Source: DASYXT01 sp035934555
GTDB lineage: Bacteria; Verrucomicrobiota; Verrucomicrobiia; Limisphaerales; UBA8199
DNA: 23,736 bases
Assembly: GCA_035934555.1 (NCBI GenBank)
Contig: DASYXT010000129.1
Coordinates: 1 to 23,736, forward strand
Reading direction: 5' to 3'
This document shows, piece after piece, positions 1 to 8,409 of the stretch. A program made the position numbers and the translations under genes. Numbering within the stretch: the stretch's first letter is position 1; every line of letters starts with the position of its first letter. Below the pieces are notes generated by a model, which saw only the letters and a list, made by a program, of their open reading frames with translations, was not told the origin of the DNA and did no database searches.

Positions 1-53
1 ATCTCGGCCATTTTTTGGAAGATGACTTGGCGCTGCTCGATGAATTTGCTCAC
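1..53 (-). CDS. 5' end of an unidentified gene (truncated by window edge)
   Basis: Reading the minus strand from a GTG at 53 gives about 17 uninterrupted residues (start MSKFIEQRQVIFQKMAE) before the window ends. The product cannot be identified from so little. A coding start is supported by the context: a perfect 17-bp palindrome and a plausible promoter lie directly upstream (61-89), and RNase D, also on the minus strand, ends just beyond at 165. A small autoregulated DNA-binding protein would fit the upstream operator, but that is only an inference from the palindrome. Confidence 0.4.
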   Translation of the reverse strand, partial: MSKFIEQRQVIFQKMAE

Positions 54-60
54 GCTGCTA

Positions 61-89
61 AATATTGTCTAGTGACTAGACATCTTCAA
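61..89 (-). promoter_or_regulatory. Putative promoter with perfect palindromic operator in its spacer
   Basis: On the minus strand, TTGAAG (84-89) and AATATT (61-66) are 17 bases apart, each matching four of six sigma-70 consensus bases. The spacer is almost filled by TGTCTAGTGACTAGACA (66-82), an exact palindrome with 8-base arms around one central base. A repressor bound there would block RNA polymerase. The GTG start of the truncated minus-strand gene lies at 53, which suggests a very short leader. The palindrome is seen directly; the promoter assignment is inference. Confidence 0.45.
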
Positions 90-164
90 GCAAAAAAACA
101 ACCGAAACTTAGGGGGAATAACTATTTTGTCCTGCACCCAGAGATGAACATGATCAGGGGGCGG

Positions 165-1280
165 CTACAATGCCGCGTGGATTGGCTCCTCCAATAGGTG
201 TCGCTGCCAGGTCATCAAATTCGGGGCGTATTGGTGCCAATCCTGGGCCAAATCGGATAGGGTCGCGCGACTGGCAATCAGCGTGGGATCAATCTTCAAC
301 TCGGCGGCGCGAAGGTCGCGCGCCTTCTGTAGTTCGAGGAAGCGGTGGCGCTCGGCTTCACTGGGGCGGCGGCCGAGCGAGCGCAGGATTTTGGGATGCT
401 CTTGGGCGGAGGTGCCAAGGCCACGCGCGATGGCTTTGAGCAAGGCGGAGCGGCGGCGCTCGGACAGGTGCCTTGGGAGGAACGGTTCGATGTGGCGGCC
501 GGTGGCGGAGGCCGCGGCAACCTCGACGAGGGCCTGGTGGCTCATGACAAAGAAAGGAGGTTTATTGGCTTTGATCGCCTCGGTCTCGCGCCACTGCCAC
601 AGTTCGCGCAGGAGGGCCAGGGCGGGGCGTCCGAGCAGATGGCTGCCTTTGATACGCCAAACCGAGTCCAGGTCGGCTGGGCGCTGACGGGTGGAGTCGG
701 CAATCAGGCGCGCGCAGGATTCCTGATGCCACGCCAGCCGGCGTGCGGCTAGCAGCTTCGCTCTTAGCTGATCGGCCAGCGGCTTGAGGTAGTGTGTATC
801 GTTACGGGCATACTTTTCCATGCGGTCAGTGAGGGGCCGCAGAGCCCAATTGGCTTTTTGGGGGCCTTTCTCGAGTTTGACGCCGAGGAAGGTCTCGACC
901 AAATGGCTGAGGCTGAACTGTCTTATGCCCAGCAGGCGGGCAGCCAGCATGGTATCAAAAATGGCGCTGGGGATGAATTGGTGATGCTTTTCGAGGAGGC
1001 GCAGGTCGTAGTCGGCGCCGTGCATGACCAGCTCTCTTCCGGCGAGGGCATCCAGCAGGGGGCCGATATCGAACCCGGCGAGGGGATCGATCAGGCGGTC
1101 GCCGGCCACGGTGCTGATCTGGATTAAGCAAACCTTTTCCGGGTAGGCGTGCAAGCTGTCCGCTTCGGTGTCTAGCGCCACCCAGTCGGCCTGATGCAAA
1201 ATCGGTAAGAACCGGAGAAGCTCGTGTTCGCTATCAACCACGAATTGAATATAAAGGCAGGGGATTCCGGAGTCACGCAC
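165..1280 (-). CDS. rnd: Ribonuclease D
   Basis: A 3'-5' exoribonuclease of the DEDD-y group, acting in the cytoplasm on tRNA 3' ends and other structured RNAs. All exonuclease motifs are visible. DTE at residues 37-39 (Exo I) is followed by H-G-A-D-Y-D with the Exo II aspartate near 92, and Y-A-R-N-D at 157-161 supplies the Exo III tyrosine and aspartate. An HRDC nucleic-acid-binding domain follows at about 205-290, and the length (371 residues) is typical of the family. The chosen start is a GTG with no clear Shine-Dalgarno sequence. A second in-frame GTG near residue 14 is a possible alternative, because the conserved fold begins at about residue 12. No operon partner is evident. Confidence 0.93.
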   Translation of the reverse strand: MRDSGIPCLYIQFVVDSEHELLRFLPILHQADWVALDTEADSLHAYPEKVCLIQISTVAGDRLIDPLAGFDIGPLLDALAGRELVMHGADYDLRLLEKHHQFIPSAIFDTMLAARLLGIRQFSLSHLVETFLGVKLEKGPQKANWALRPLTDRMEKYARNDTHYLKPLADQLRAKLLAARRLAWHQESCARLIADSTRQRPADLDSVWRIKGSHLLGRPALALLRELWQWRETEAIKANKPPFFVMSHQALVEVAAASATGRHIEPFLPRHLSERRRSALLKAIARGLGTSAQEHPKILRSLGRRPSEAERHRFLELQKARDLRAAELKIDPTLIASRATLSDLAQDWHQYAPNLMTWQRHLLEEPIHAAL

Positions 1281-1424
1281 CAGTGTTTAGCCGAACGCCG
1301 AAAGGTAGGAACACTGACTGGGGAAGACTCTCAAGCGAACGCGACCGGGCAAAGCCAGAAAGAAAGTGGGCTCCTGGAGATTCTGGCGCCTTCGCGCGTT
1401 GATGAGCGTCAGGGTTTTTGGCGG

Positions 1425-1646
1425 TCAAGACTCGCTGACGAGGCGGGCGGAATTATCTTTGAGGTAGGTTTCGAGGTTCTCGATGCCTGTCATCTGGGTG
1501 CGAACAGCGCGTTGGCCCTGCTGGCGGAGCATCTTGTATTGAATCAAACGTCTGCCGAGTTCGACGATCTGGATATAGGCATCATCAATTTGCCAGAGCT
1601 GGCCCTTGGCCAGCGGTTGCGCAGGCCGCTTTCGCTTAATCTTCAT
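1425..1646 (-). CDS. Small hypothetical protein (73 aa)
   Basis: The product is not identified. It has a very basic N-terminus (MKIKRKRP), then a compact 'GQLWQIDDAYIQIVELGRRLIQYKML' type segment broken by polar residues, and a C-terminal helix-like part. The amino-acid mix is that of a soluble folded protein rather than of a shadow frame. The start at 1646 is an ATG, and the AT-rich stretch upstream (1650-1700) could hold its promoter. A larger open frame on the plus strand across the same bases has a poor composition and was discounted. The closest impression is of a small conserved protein restricted to Verrucomicrobiota, but this was not verified. Confidence 0.6.
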   Translation of the reverse strand: MKIKRKRPAQPLAKGQLWQIDDAYIQIVELGRRLIQYKMLRQQGQRAVRTQMTGIENLETYLKDNSARLVSES

Positions 1647-1754
1647 TTTGAGATTCAGACATGGTATCGACGATTTTTATTCATTTGTCACACCAAAAAA
1701 ACAAAAAAGCGTTCAATTGACGATTCTGCGAGGAGCGCGCGCCTGTTTTTCGGC

Positions 1755-2702
1755 TCATTCCGGCTCGTCGGCGAGGGTCTGGGGATGCCGGTAAAACAGA
1801 GAATCGGCCACATAAATCGCGATGGCGACCCAACAGAGTGCAAAGCTGCCGAGTGTAGCGCGGTGCAGCGGTTCATGAAAAATCGAGTAGGCAACGAGGA
1901 ACTGCAGCGTCGGACCGAGATACTGGAGGAAGCCGATAGAGGAAAGTTGGAGCCGGCGCAAGGCGGCGCCGAAAAGCAGCAGCGGGACGGCCGTGAGCAC
2001 ACCGGACAGCGACAGCACGCCGACGGTGCCGGCAGAGACCATGGCGCCAGGCACCAGGGTTAAGAGGACGAGGGCGACCGGGACCAAAAAGGCTGACTCA
2101 ATCATCAACCCGTGAAGGGAGTTGATATCGACGGCCTTGCGGACGAGACCGTAAAAGCCGAAAGAACCGGCCAATGACAAAGCGATCCAGGGGAATCCAC
2201 TCGAGCGAACCGAAAGGTTGACGACCGCGACTCCCGCCAAGGTGACAGCCAGCCATTGCCAACCCCGCAACCGCTCGCGGAAAAAAAGCATTCCCAGCGC
2301 CACCGACAGCAACGGGTTGATGAAATAACCGAGGCTGGCTTGGAGGAGTTGGTGGGTAGCCACCGAGTAGATGAAAATCAGCCAATTCACCGCGATCAGG
2401 AACGCGCCCAATGCGAGCAACAGCAGCTTGTGTCGGTTTCGCAATACCGGTCGGAGGGCGCTCCACTCGCCGGTGACAGAAAGCACCAAGGCCATAAACA
2501 GCGCCGACCAGATGATTCGGTGGCAAAGAATGATCAGCGGTGGCACGGCTCCCAGAGCGTGAAAATAAAGCGGGAGAAAGCCCCAAATCAAATAGGCGCT
2601 CAGGCCATAAAGCAAACCGGCGCGTCGGCGCGTCGCCGATGGTTTAGCGACGGGCTGGCGGGGCACGGCGGTGCTGCCCAGGGTCGTGGTCACGGCAGGC
2701 AA
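1755..2702 (-). CDS. rarD: EamA-family transporter, RarD type
   Basis: An inner-membrane permease of the drug/metabolite transporter superfamily. RarD proteins were named from a chloramphenicol-sensitivity link and their real substrate is unsettled. About ten hydrophobic segments fill the protein from residue 28 to 305, in two EamA halves. The first half shows the RarD signature around 'LLQASLGYFINPLLSVALGM' followed by 'FRERLRGWQWLAV'. Length, about 315 residues, matches the family. The start is uncertain: TTG at 2702 is the furthest upstream start, and GTG codons at 2693 and 2666 are alternatives, because the first 25 residues are hydrophilic and not conserved. The gene stands alone, followed downstream by an A/T-rich gap of about 100 bases. 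Confidence 0.88.
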   Translation of the reverse strand: MPAVTTTLGSTAVPRQPVAKPSATRRRAGLLYGLSAYLIWGFLPLYFHALGAVPPLIILCHRIIWSALFMALVLSVTGEWSALRPVLRNRHKLLLLALGAFLIAVNWLIFIYSVATHQLLQASLGYFINPLLSVALGMLFFRERLRGWQWLAVTLAGVAVVNLSVRSSGFPWIALSLAGSFGFYGLVRKAVDINSLHGLMIESAFLVPVALVLLTLVPGAMVSAGTVGVLSLSGVLTAVPLLLFGAALRRLQLSSIGFLQYLGPTLQFLVAYSIFHEPLHRATLGSFALCWVAIAIYVADSLFYRHPQTLADEPE

Positions 2703-2742
2703 CCTATCACGCCCAGCCGTCGAAAGGAATTACTGAAAACCT

Positions 2743-2847
2743 TCATGCCGCCCGGATCAGGGAGAAATGATTGGCCATGACCCGCGAAGCGTAATCCAGG
2801 CACGCCTGCACATCGGCGCGGGTGAGTTTTGGATAATAGGGGTTAAG
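2743..2847 (-). pseudogene. C-terminal remnant resembling a DUF433 antitoxin-like protein
   Basis: Between the rarD start and the next gene's stop, the minus strand encodes LNPYYPKLTRADVQACLD followed by YASRVMANHFSLI and a TGA at 2743. The pattern 'YPxLTxxDVQAxLxYA' is that of the C-terminal end of DUF433 proteins, small winged-helix-like proteins often paired with PIN or DUF5615 toxins. The N-terminal two thirds is missing: the frame runs directly into the 3' end of the neighbouring oxidoreductase gene and no start codon precedes it. I read it as a broken gene. Similarity is by eye only. Confidence 0.45.
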
Positions 2848-2854
2848 CCGCTGC

Positions 2855-3790
2855 TCAGCGCACCTTCAGCACGATCTTGCCCGCCATGTGGCCCGATTGG
2901 CTGAGTTGATGGGCACGGCTGGCTTCGGCCAGCGGCAGCACTTTTTCGATATAGACTTTGATGCGTCCGCCGGCGACGAGGTCGCCGATGCGCGTGAGTT
3001 CGTCGCCGCGGGTATGGTCGCAAACGAGCAACACGGCGCGAGCGCCGCGCTGGGCGGCGGCGCGCTGGTCGGGGTCTTGAACGAGCGACACCAGGATGCC
3101 GCCGGGTTTGAGCACCCGCCATGAGCGTTCCTGGGTATCGCCTCCGATCGGGTCCAGCACGATATCAAGGTCGTGTGCCACTTCCTCGAACGGCGTCGAA
3201 GAATAGTCGATCACCTCATCGGCTCCCAGGTCTCGCACATATTGGCGATGGGAGGCAGAGGCCGTCCCCAGAACGAAGGCGCCTTTCCACTTGGCGAATT
3301 GGACGGCAAAACCACCGACACCCCCGGCGGCGGCATGGATCAAGACCCGCTGGCCCGACTGCAGGTCGGCCTTGTCGAAGAGCGCCTGCCAGGCGGTCAG
3401 TGCGGCAATGGGCAGCGCGGCGGCCTGGGTGTGCTGGAGGGCTGTGGGCTTTTCCGCCACCTGCGTCGTCGGAGCGATGGCATATTCAGCATAGCTGCCG
3501 CTGTTCTGGCCCGTGCAGCCGAAGACCGCTTCGCCCACCCGGAACAGCTCCACATCGGGACCGACGGCAGCGATTACCCCGGAGAAATCGTGTCCCAAAA
3601 TCGAGGGCAACTGCGGTCGTGCATATTTGCCCTCGCGAATTTTCCAGTCCACCGGGTTGACACCGGCGGCATGGACCCGGACCAGCAGTTCGCCTCGGCC
3701 AGGCTCAGGCATCGGTATCTCGTCGAGGTGCAACTGTTCCGGACCACCGAACTGGTGGATTCGTTCCGCTTTCATCGTTGCGACTGCCAT
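2855..3790 (-). CDS. NADP-dependent oxidoreductase, quinone-oxidoreductase-like MDR family
   Basis: A zinc-independent medium-chain dehydrogenase/reductase, expected to reduce enones or quinones with NADPH in the cytoplasm. The N-terminal GroES-like domain contains 'HAAGVNPVDWKIREG' and 'GHDFSGVI'. The nucleotide-binding Rossmann domain carries 'LIHAAAGGVGGFAVQFAK' around residues 150-170, with the A-A-G-G-V-G loop typical of quinone oxidoreductases. The C-terminus ends 'AGKIVLKV', as usual for this group. The cysteines of zinc-type alcohol dehydrogenases are absent. The start at 3790 is supported by an AAGGAG Shine-Dalgarno motif (3797-3802) six to seven bases upstream; an internal ATG at residue 6 is less well placed. 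Physiological substrate unknown. Confidence 0.9.
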   Translation of the reverse strand: MAVATMKAERIHQFGGPEQLHLDEIPMPEPGRGELLVRVHAAGVNPVDWKIREGKYARPQLPSILGHDFSGVIAAVGPDVELFRVGEAVFGCTGQNSGSYAEYAIAPTTQVAEKPTALQHTQAAALPIAALTAWQALFDKADLQSGQRVLIHAAAGGVGGFAVQFAKWKGAFVLGTASASHRQYVRDLGADEVIDYSSTPFEEVAHDLDIVLDPIGGDTQERSWRVLKPGGILVSLVQDPDQRAAAQRGARAVLLVCDHTRGDELTRIGDLVAGGRIKVYIEKVLPLAEASRAHQLSQSGHMAGKIVLKVR

Positions 3791-4009
3791 ACAACACTCC
3801 TTTCGCGAGGCCCCGTCTCAGGCCTATGCGTTACGCTAAGCCAACTGCATGGGAAAGCAAATGGGCACGGCACAAGCCAAGTACGGGAAAACCCCCAGTA
3901 CACGCACTGGCTGGCTGGAAGCTTGCCTCGTGCGTGCTCAGGGATAGATAGTCCTGGGGCAAGATGCCGCAGGCACCGGCGGCCAGGATGACCGCCGCAT
4001 TAAGCCCCG
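3791..4009. other. Intergenic region with a GC-rich hairpin
   Basis: No convincing gene is seen. A 6-bp inverted repeat, CGGCGG (3977-3982) and CCGCCG (3992-3997) around a 9-base loop, lies just past the stop of the minus-strand Gfo/Idh/MocA gene. It is not followed by a T-run, so it is not a classical intrinsic terminator. A minus-strand frame of 63 codons (3831-4022) is rich in Ala, Ser and Cys and lacks a ribosome site, so I left it out. The hairpin may belong to a dispersed repeat family, which is untested. Confidence 0.35.
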
Positions 4010-5527
4010 CTACAGCTCCCAACCCTTTCGGTATTGCCGCGTCAAATAAGGACTGGCTTGGGGCTCATTCTTCACGGCCGGTTGTTCGGAATCGAAGAGC
4101 AGACGTTTGCCTCCTAGACGTAAGGAAATCGCGGCAAGGTTAAAGGCATCGGTGATGGGCTGGGCCAGCCGAAAGTCGCCGTAGGTGGCGGGGCCGCCTT
4201 TGCAGGCTGCGACCCAGAGAGTGTTGGCGTCCGCATAGGAGTGCTGTCGGTTTGGCTCATTGGCGCCGGCCGAGGTCGCCAATTCTTTATTCCCGGAGAG
4301 CAGCCGCGGGTTCTCGGCACGGAAGCCGGCCAGGATCTTGCCCTTTTCTCCAACGAACAACATGCCCTCGGGCTCGAATTCCTTGCCGGCACTCTCGAGT
4401 TCGGGCGGGGTCGGAGGCGTAAGCGAACCGTCATACCAAAAAATATCCAGCGCCGGCCGGGAGCCCCTGGCGGCAAACTGGAAACGGATCGTGCAGGCTG
4501 CGGGGAAGGAATAATCGTTGTGAATGCGAGTGGGGACGTTGCCGACAACTGTGCACAGATGTGTGGGGCGGGATTCAACGGCCATCGGCGCGCCCAACTC
4601 AAAAAGCTGAAACACGGGCCAAAGACTGTAATGGCCCATGTCGGCCAGAGCGCCGCCGCCGAATTCGTACCAGCCGCGAAAGACGGCGTTGGTGTAATGC
4701 GGATGATAGGGGCGGTCCAAGGAGGGCCCGAGCCAGAGCTGCCAATCGAAGCCTTGCGGCACCGGTGGCCGGTCCGTCGGTATTGTGGGGTACTGCGGCC
4801 ACACGGGGCGGTTGGACCAATTGTGAATTTCACGCAAGGCGCCGATGGCGCCGGCATCGATCCAGCTTTGGATGGTTCTGACCTCGGTGCCGTCACTGGC
4901 CGGGAGGAAATGGGTGGCGACCTTTGTTTCGCTGGCCGTGGCGATCACGCGCCGGCCTTCAAGCAGACGGTTGGCCAGCGGCTTGTGCATCATGACATGT
5001 TTTCCGTTTTTCATCGCCGCGACCGCAATCGTCGCATGCAAATGATCCGGCGTCATGATCTTCACCGCGTTGATGTCCCGTTCTTTATCCAGCAATTCGC
5101 GAAAATCGGCATAGGTCGAGCAGCCATTAAACCTTGTTGCGCCGCGCTGGTTCGCATAGGCCAGTTCGATCACTTCTTTGGCCACATCGCGTCCGCCGGG
5201 AATGCCGGGCTGGCCGCGGCGCCAATCAGGCCGTTTCAACGCCGCCGCCAGTTCCGCCCGCAGCCCGTCTTTGGACCAATCCAAGTACTGGGTGCTTTCT
5301 TTGACGGGATCGCACACCGCGACAATCTGAATTTGCGGGTTCGCCAACAGATCGGGCATTTCGCGCAGGCCCTCCGTCCCGCAACCTATATGGGCGAGGG
5401 TGATCTTTTCGCTGGGCGCAACGAATCCCGGTCCGCCCAGAACGTGCCGAGGTACCAGGGTAAAGGCTGCGGCGGCGGCTCCGCCGGCAGCAATGAACTT
5501 TCGGCGGGAGAGACCGATGGTCTTCAT
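4010..5527 (-). CDS. Tat-exported Gfo/Idh/MocA family oxidoreductase
   Basis: An NAD(P)-dependent sugar or cyclitol dehydrogenase-like protein, expected outside the cytoplasm. The N-terminus (MKTIGLSRRKFIAAGGAAAA) is a twin-arginine signal with an SRRKF core and a hydrophobic stretch, ending near 'RHVLGG'. The Rossmann fold opens with 'LAHIGCGTEGLREM'. The catalytic-loop position that is usually E-K-P reads H-K-P ('VMMHKPLANR'), as I recall for a Verrucomicrobiota/Planctomycetota subgroup. The C-terminal domain contains 'WYEFGGGALADMGHYSLWPV', which includes the conserved D-M-G-H. The start at 5527 places the Tat signal at the N-terminus; the frame is open 38 codons further upstream, but that extension would bury the signal. 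It is divergent from the zinc dehydrogenase at 5654 and may share a 126-bp control region with it. Confidence 0.9.
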   Translation of the reverse strand: MKTIGLSRRKFIAAGGAAAAAFTLVPRHVLGGPGFVAPSEKITLAHIGCGTEGLREMPDLLANPQIQIVAVCDPVKESTQYLDWSKDGLRAELAAALKRPDWRRGQPGIPGGRDVAKEVIELAYANQRGATRFNGCSTYADFRELLDKERDINAVKIMTPDHLHATIAVAAMKNGKHVMMHKPLANRLLEGRRVIATASETKVATHFLPASDGTEVRTIQSWIDAGAIGALREIHNWSNRPVWPQYPTIPTDRPPVPQGFDWQLWLGPSLDRPYHPHYTNAVFRGWYEFGGGALADMGHYSLWPVFQLFELGAPMAVESRPTHLCTVVGNVPTRIHNDYSFPAACTIRFQFAARGSRPALDIFWYDGSLTPPTPPELESAGKEFEPEGMLFVGEKGKILAGFRAENPRLLSGNKELATSAGANEPNRQHSYADANTLWVAACKGGPATYGDFRLAQPITDAFNLAAISLRLGGKRLLFDSEQPAVKNEPQASPYLTRQYRKGWEL

Positions 5528-5653
5528 CTTTTTGCAGCCACTATTTGCCTCGTTAGTTACTTGTCGAGTTTGGCGGGTGTTTGGCATAAGTAAGAATTTG
5601 GCGCCAAACCCAGATTGTGGGACTATGGTCAGACGAGGCAAGCGCGAATCAAT

Positions 5654-6670
5654 ATGAAATCAATGAAAGCGGTACAAGTCGGTAAAGCGAAGGGCGATTG
5701 GGAACTGGTCGAGCGTCCGATTCCCACACCGGGACCCGGCCAAGTACGGATCAAGGTTGAGGCGTGCGGGGTGTGTCACAGCGATTTGCTGGTGAAAGAC
5801 GGGATTTGGCCGGGCCTGCAGTTTCCGCGCATTCCCGGGCACGAGATCGCGGGGCTGATTGATGCGCTGGGCGCCGGAGTTACCGCCTGGCGGCAGGGGC
5901 AACGGGTGGGGGTGGGTTGGCATGGAGGCCATTGCTTTCAGTGTGAGCCCTGCCGCCGCGGTGATTTTATTCTCTGTCGGTCAGGCGGGATCACCGGCAT
6001 CAGCCACGATGGTGGCTACGCGGAGTACATGGTCTCGCCAGCCGAGGCGGTAGCGGCCATGCCGGAGGAGTTGGCCGCCGCCGAGGCCGCGCCGTTGTTG
6101 TGCGCCGGAATTACGGTGTTCAATGCCTTGCGCAATTCCGGTGCGCGCGGTGGGGACCTCGTAGCGGTGCAAGGCGTCGGCGGGTTGGGGCACCTGGGCA
6201 TTCAATACGCTCAACGGATGGGTTTTGCCACAGTCGCGATCGCCCGCGGCAAGGACAAGCAACCGCTCGCCCAAAAACTTGGCGCGCGGCATTATGTCGA
6301 TTCCGCCGCTGAAGCGCCCGGCGAAGCTCTGCAAAAGCTTGGAGGCGCGCGCATCATTCTGGCAACCGCTCCGGACGCCAAATCGATTTCGGCGCTAGTC
6401 GGCGGTTTGGCGCCCAGTGGGAAGCTGGTAGTGGTGGGGGCGGCGATGGAACCGTTAACGATCAGCGCATTGGACTTAATCGGCGGCCGGCGCGCCGTGC
6501 AGGGTTGGCCTTCGGGCACGGCCATCGATTCTGAGGATACCCTGCGTTTCAGTGCGCTGTGCGGCGTGCGACCCATGATCGAAACCTTTCCGCTGCAGCG
6601 GGCAGCCGAGGCTTACGAGCGCATGCTAAACGGGAAAGTCAGGTTCCGCTCGGTGATAACCATGGTGTGA
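5654..6670 (+). CDS. Zinc-dependent alcohol dehydrogenase (MDR family)
   Basis: A cytoplasmic NAD(P)-dependent alcohol or polyol dehydrogenase. The catalytic zinc ligands are visible: C41 in 'CGVCHSD' and H63-E64 in 'IPGHEIAG'. The structural zinc site is complete in C-x2-C-x2-C-x7-C spacing ('CFQCEPCRRGDFILC'). The cofactor loop reads 'GVGGLGHLGIQYA'. Length (338 residues) fits the family. The start at 5654 was preferred over a frame extension to 5615 because homologues begin at 'MKAVQV'; an ATG three codons later at 5663 is an alternative. Its stop overlaps the next gene as GTGA, which suggests translational coupling with the phosphomannose-isomerase-like protein and a role in the same sugar pathway. 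Confidence 0.92.
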   Translation: MKSMKAVQVGKAKGDWELVERPIPTPGPGQVRIKVEACGVCHSDLLVKDGIWPGLQFPRIPGHEIAGLIDALGAGVTAWRQGQRVGVGWHGGHCFQCEPCRRGDFILCRSGGITGISHDGGYAEYMVSPAEAVAAMPEELAAAEAAPLLCAGITVFNALRNSGARGGDLVAVQGVGGLGHLGIQYAQRMGFATVAIARGKDKQPLAQKLGARHYVDSAAEAPGEALQKLGGARIILATAPDAKSISALVGGLAPSGKLVVVGAAMEPLTISALDLIGGRRAVQGWPSGTAIDSEDTLRFSALCGVRPMIETFPLQRAAEAYERMLNGKVRFRSVITMV

Positions 6671-8409
6671 GCAATTACGATAAGCTGCCGTTCGTGCCCG
6701 TTCGCGGGACTGACACCTGCGTAGCGGGCTGGGACGATATTGCCCAGCAATTGCAGCAAGCAGTGCGCCAGCGCGCGGCCGCCAAAACGGTTCTGTGCAT
6801 CGAATGTTATCCTGGCGTGCATGAAGGGCAGGTAAGGGCCGAACTCGAAACTCGACTGCGTCCGGAGTTGACACTCTCCTCAGCCGTGGCACTTCTCAGC
6901 CCGGGCCAAGTTGATAAGCTGGTTGCGCCTTTTCTTGGCGGAGGCGACCCCGTATTTGGATTTATTGCCGACCTGGAGCTAAAACAATTCTTCGACCCGG
7001 ACCGGATTGCCCATCTTCGTTCGCGGCTGGCCGAGCTTGAGCGAGGCTTGGTTCTGGTCGTAGGTTGCGGCGCCGCCTTGGTGCACGCCGGGGACATTTT
7101 AGCCTATGCGGACCTGGCGCGCTGGGAAGCGCAACAGCGGTTCCGCCGCCATGAGATTGGTAATCTCGGTGCCGACAACGCCGCTGTCTCTGCCGCCGTG
7201 CATTATCAGCGCGCGTTTTTCGTGGATTGGCGCGTGGCCGACTCGTGGAAGCGCTCCCTGATGACGCGCTGGGATTTTCTGCTCGACACCAATGTACCGG
7301 GTGAGCCGAAGTTGGCGGCAGCCGAGACGGTCCGCGAAGGCCTTAGGCAGGCGATGCGCCGGCCCTTTCGCGTTGTGCCGTTATTTGATCCCGCCCCGTG
7401 GGGTGGGCAGTGGATGAAAGAGATATGCGACCTGGACCGTTCGGCACCGAATTTTGGCTGGTGCTTCGACTGCGTGCCGGAGGAGAACAGTTTGCTGCTG
7501 GGCATCGGCAACCAGCGGGTAGAGTTGCCGGCGTTGGACGCTGTGTTTAGCGAGCCGAGAGCGCTGCTGGGCGAGGCGGTTCATGCCCGCTTCGGCGCGG
7601 AGTTCCCGATTCGCTTCGATTTTTTAGACACGATGGGCGGCGGCAATTTGTCCTTCCAGGTCCATCCGTTGAGCGCCTATATCCGTGAGCATTTCGGCCT
7701 GCCATACACGCAGGACGAAAGCTATTATTTGATGGACGCCGGAGCGGAGGCGACCGTGTTCCTGGGCCTGAAGGAAGGGGTTGAGCCCGCAGCAATGGCG
7801 CGCGCCCTTAGACAGGCGCAGGCGGGGGGCAGCGGGTTTCCCGCTCAACGGTTCGCTAACCGCTGGCCGGCCAAAAAGCACGATCATTTCCTCATCCCCG
7901 CCGGCACGGTCCATTGCTCCGGCGCAAACTCGATGGTGCTCGAAATCAGCGCCACTCCCTACATCTTCACTTTCAAACTCTGGGATTGGGACCGCCTGGG
8001 TCTGGATGGCAAACCGCGCCCCATCCACCTCGAACACGGTTTGGCCAATATACAGTGGGACCGCACGACCGGCTGGGTGCAGCGGCAATTGATCAATCGA
8101 GTGGCGCCGCTCGGCACGGGTGAGGGCTGGCGCGAAGAGCGCACCGGCCTGCACGAGTTGGAGTTTATCGAGACGCGGCGGCATTGGTTTACTGCGCCGG
8201 TTCCCCACCACACCAACGGGACTGTCAATGTGCTAAACCTGGTAGGGGGAACCGAAGCGATTGTGGCAAGCCCCGACGGCGCCTTCGAACCTTTTGACGT
8301 GCATTATGCGGAGACTTTTATTGTGCCTGCCGCGGTGGGCAGTTACTCGGTTCGCCCGACCCGCCGGGGAGAGGAATGCGTAACAATGAAAGCATTCGTG
8401 CGGACGTGA
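6667..8409 (+). CDS. Class I mannose-6-phosphate isomerase-like protein with an N-terminal extra domain
   Basis: The C-terminal part (residues about 300-580) is a type I phosphomannose isomerase cupin, which interconverts mannose-6-P and fructose-6-P using a metal ion. Visible ligands are Q and H in 'LSFQVHP', E in 'TQDESYYLMDAG' and the histidine in 'IPAGTVHCSG'. The first 230 or so residues form a separate alpha/beta domain. It looks like a kinase fold that has lost its P-loop: the glycine-rich loop reads 'YPGVHEGQV', without the lysine and serine/threonine of Walker A, and a later segment reads 'FFVDWRVADSWKRSL'. The GTG at 6667 was chosen because it overlaps the previous stop (GTGA) and gives the conserved 'SNYDKLPFVPV' start. 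The same frame is open upstream to 6559, inside the preceding gene. Confidence 0.85.
   Translation: MSNYDKLPFVPVRGTDTCVAGWDDIAQQLQQAVRQRAAAKTVLCIECYPGVHEGQVRAELETRLRPELTLSSAVALLSPGQVDKLVAPFLGGGDPVFGFIADLELKQFFDPDRIAHLRSRLAELERGLVLVVGCGAALVHAGDILAYADLARWEAQQRFRRHEIGNLGADNAAVSAAVHYQRAFFVDWRVADSWKRSLMTRWDFLLDTNVPGEPKLAAAETVREGLRQAMRRPFRVVPLFDPAPWGGQWMKEICDLDRSAPNFGWCFDCVPEENSLLLGIGNQRVELPALDAVFSEPRALLGEAVHARFGAEFPIRFDFLDTMGGGNLSFQVHPLSAYIREHFGLPYTQDESYYLMDAGAEATVFLGLKEGVEPAAMARALRQAQAGGSGFPAQRFANRWPAKKHDHFLIPAGTVHCSGANSMVLEISATPYIFTFKLWDWDRLGLDGKPRPIHLEHGLANIQWDRTTGWVQRQLINRVAPLGTGEGWREERTGLHELEFIETRRHWFTAPVPHHTNGTVNVLNLVGGTEAIVASPDGAFEPFDVHYAETFIVPAAVGSYSVRPTRRGEECVTMKAFVRT

Noticed and set aside
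1224..2063. 279-codon plus-strand frame
   Set aside because: It overlaps rarD, the small minus-strand gene and the RNase D start in antisense. Composition is typical of a GC-rich shadow, with no domain and no ribosome site.
3173..3991. 272-codon plus-strand frame opposite the quinone oxidoreductase-like gene
   Set aside because: Antisense shadow; the minus-strand gene has clear MDR motifs and a good ribosome site.
4241..5593. 450-codon plus-strand frame opposite the first Gfo/Idh/MocA gene
   Set aside because: Antisense shadow. The minus-strand protein has a Tat signal, a Rossmann loop and D-M-G-H, while this frame has no recognisable motif.
7624..8211. 195-codon minus-strand frame inside the M6P isomerase-like gene
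   Set aside because: Antisense to well-supported cupin ligand motifs; no family features.
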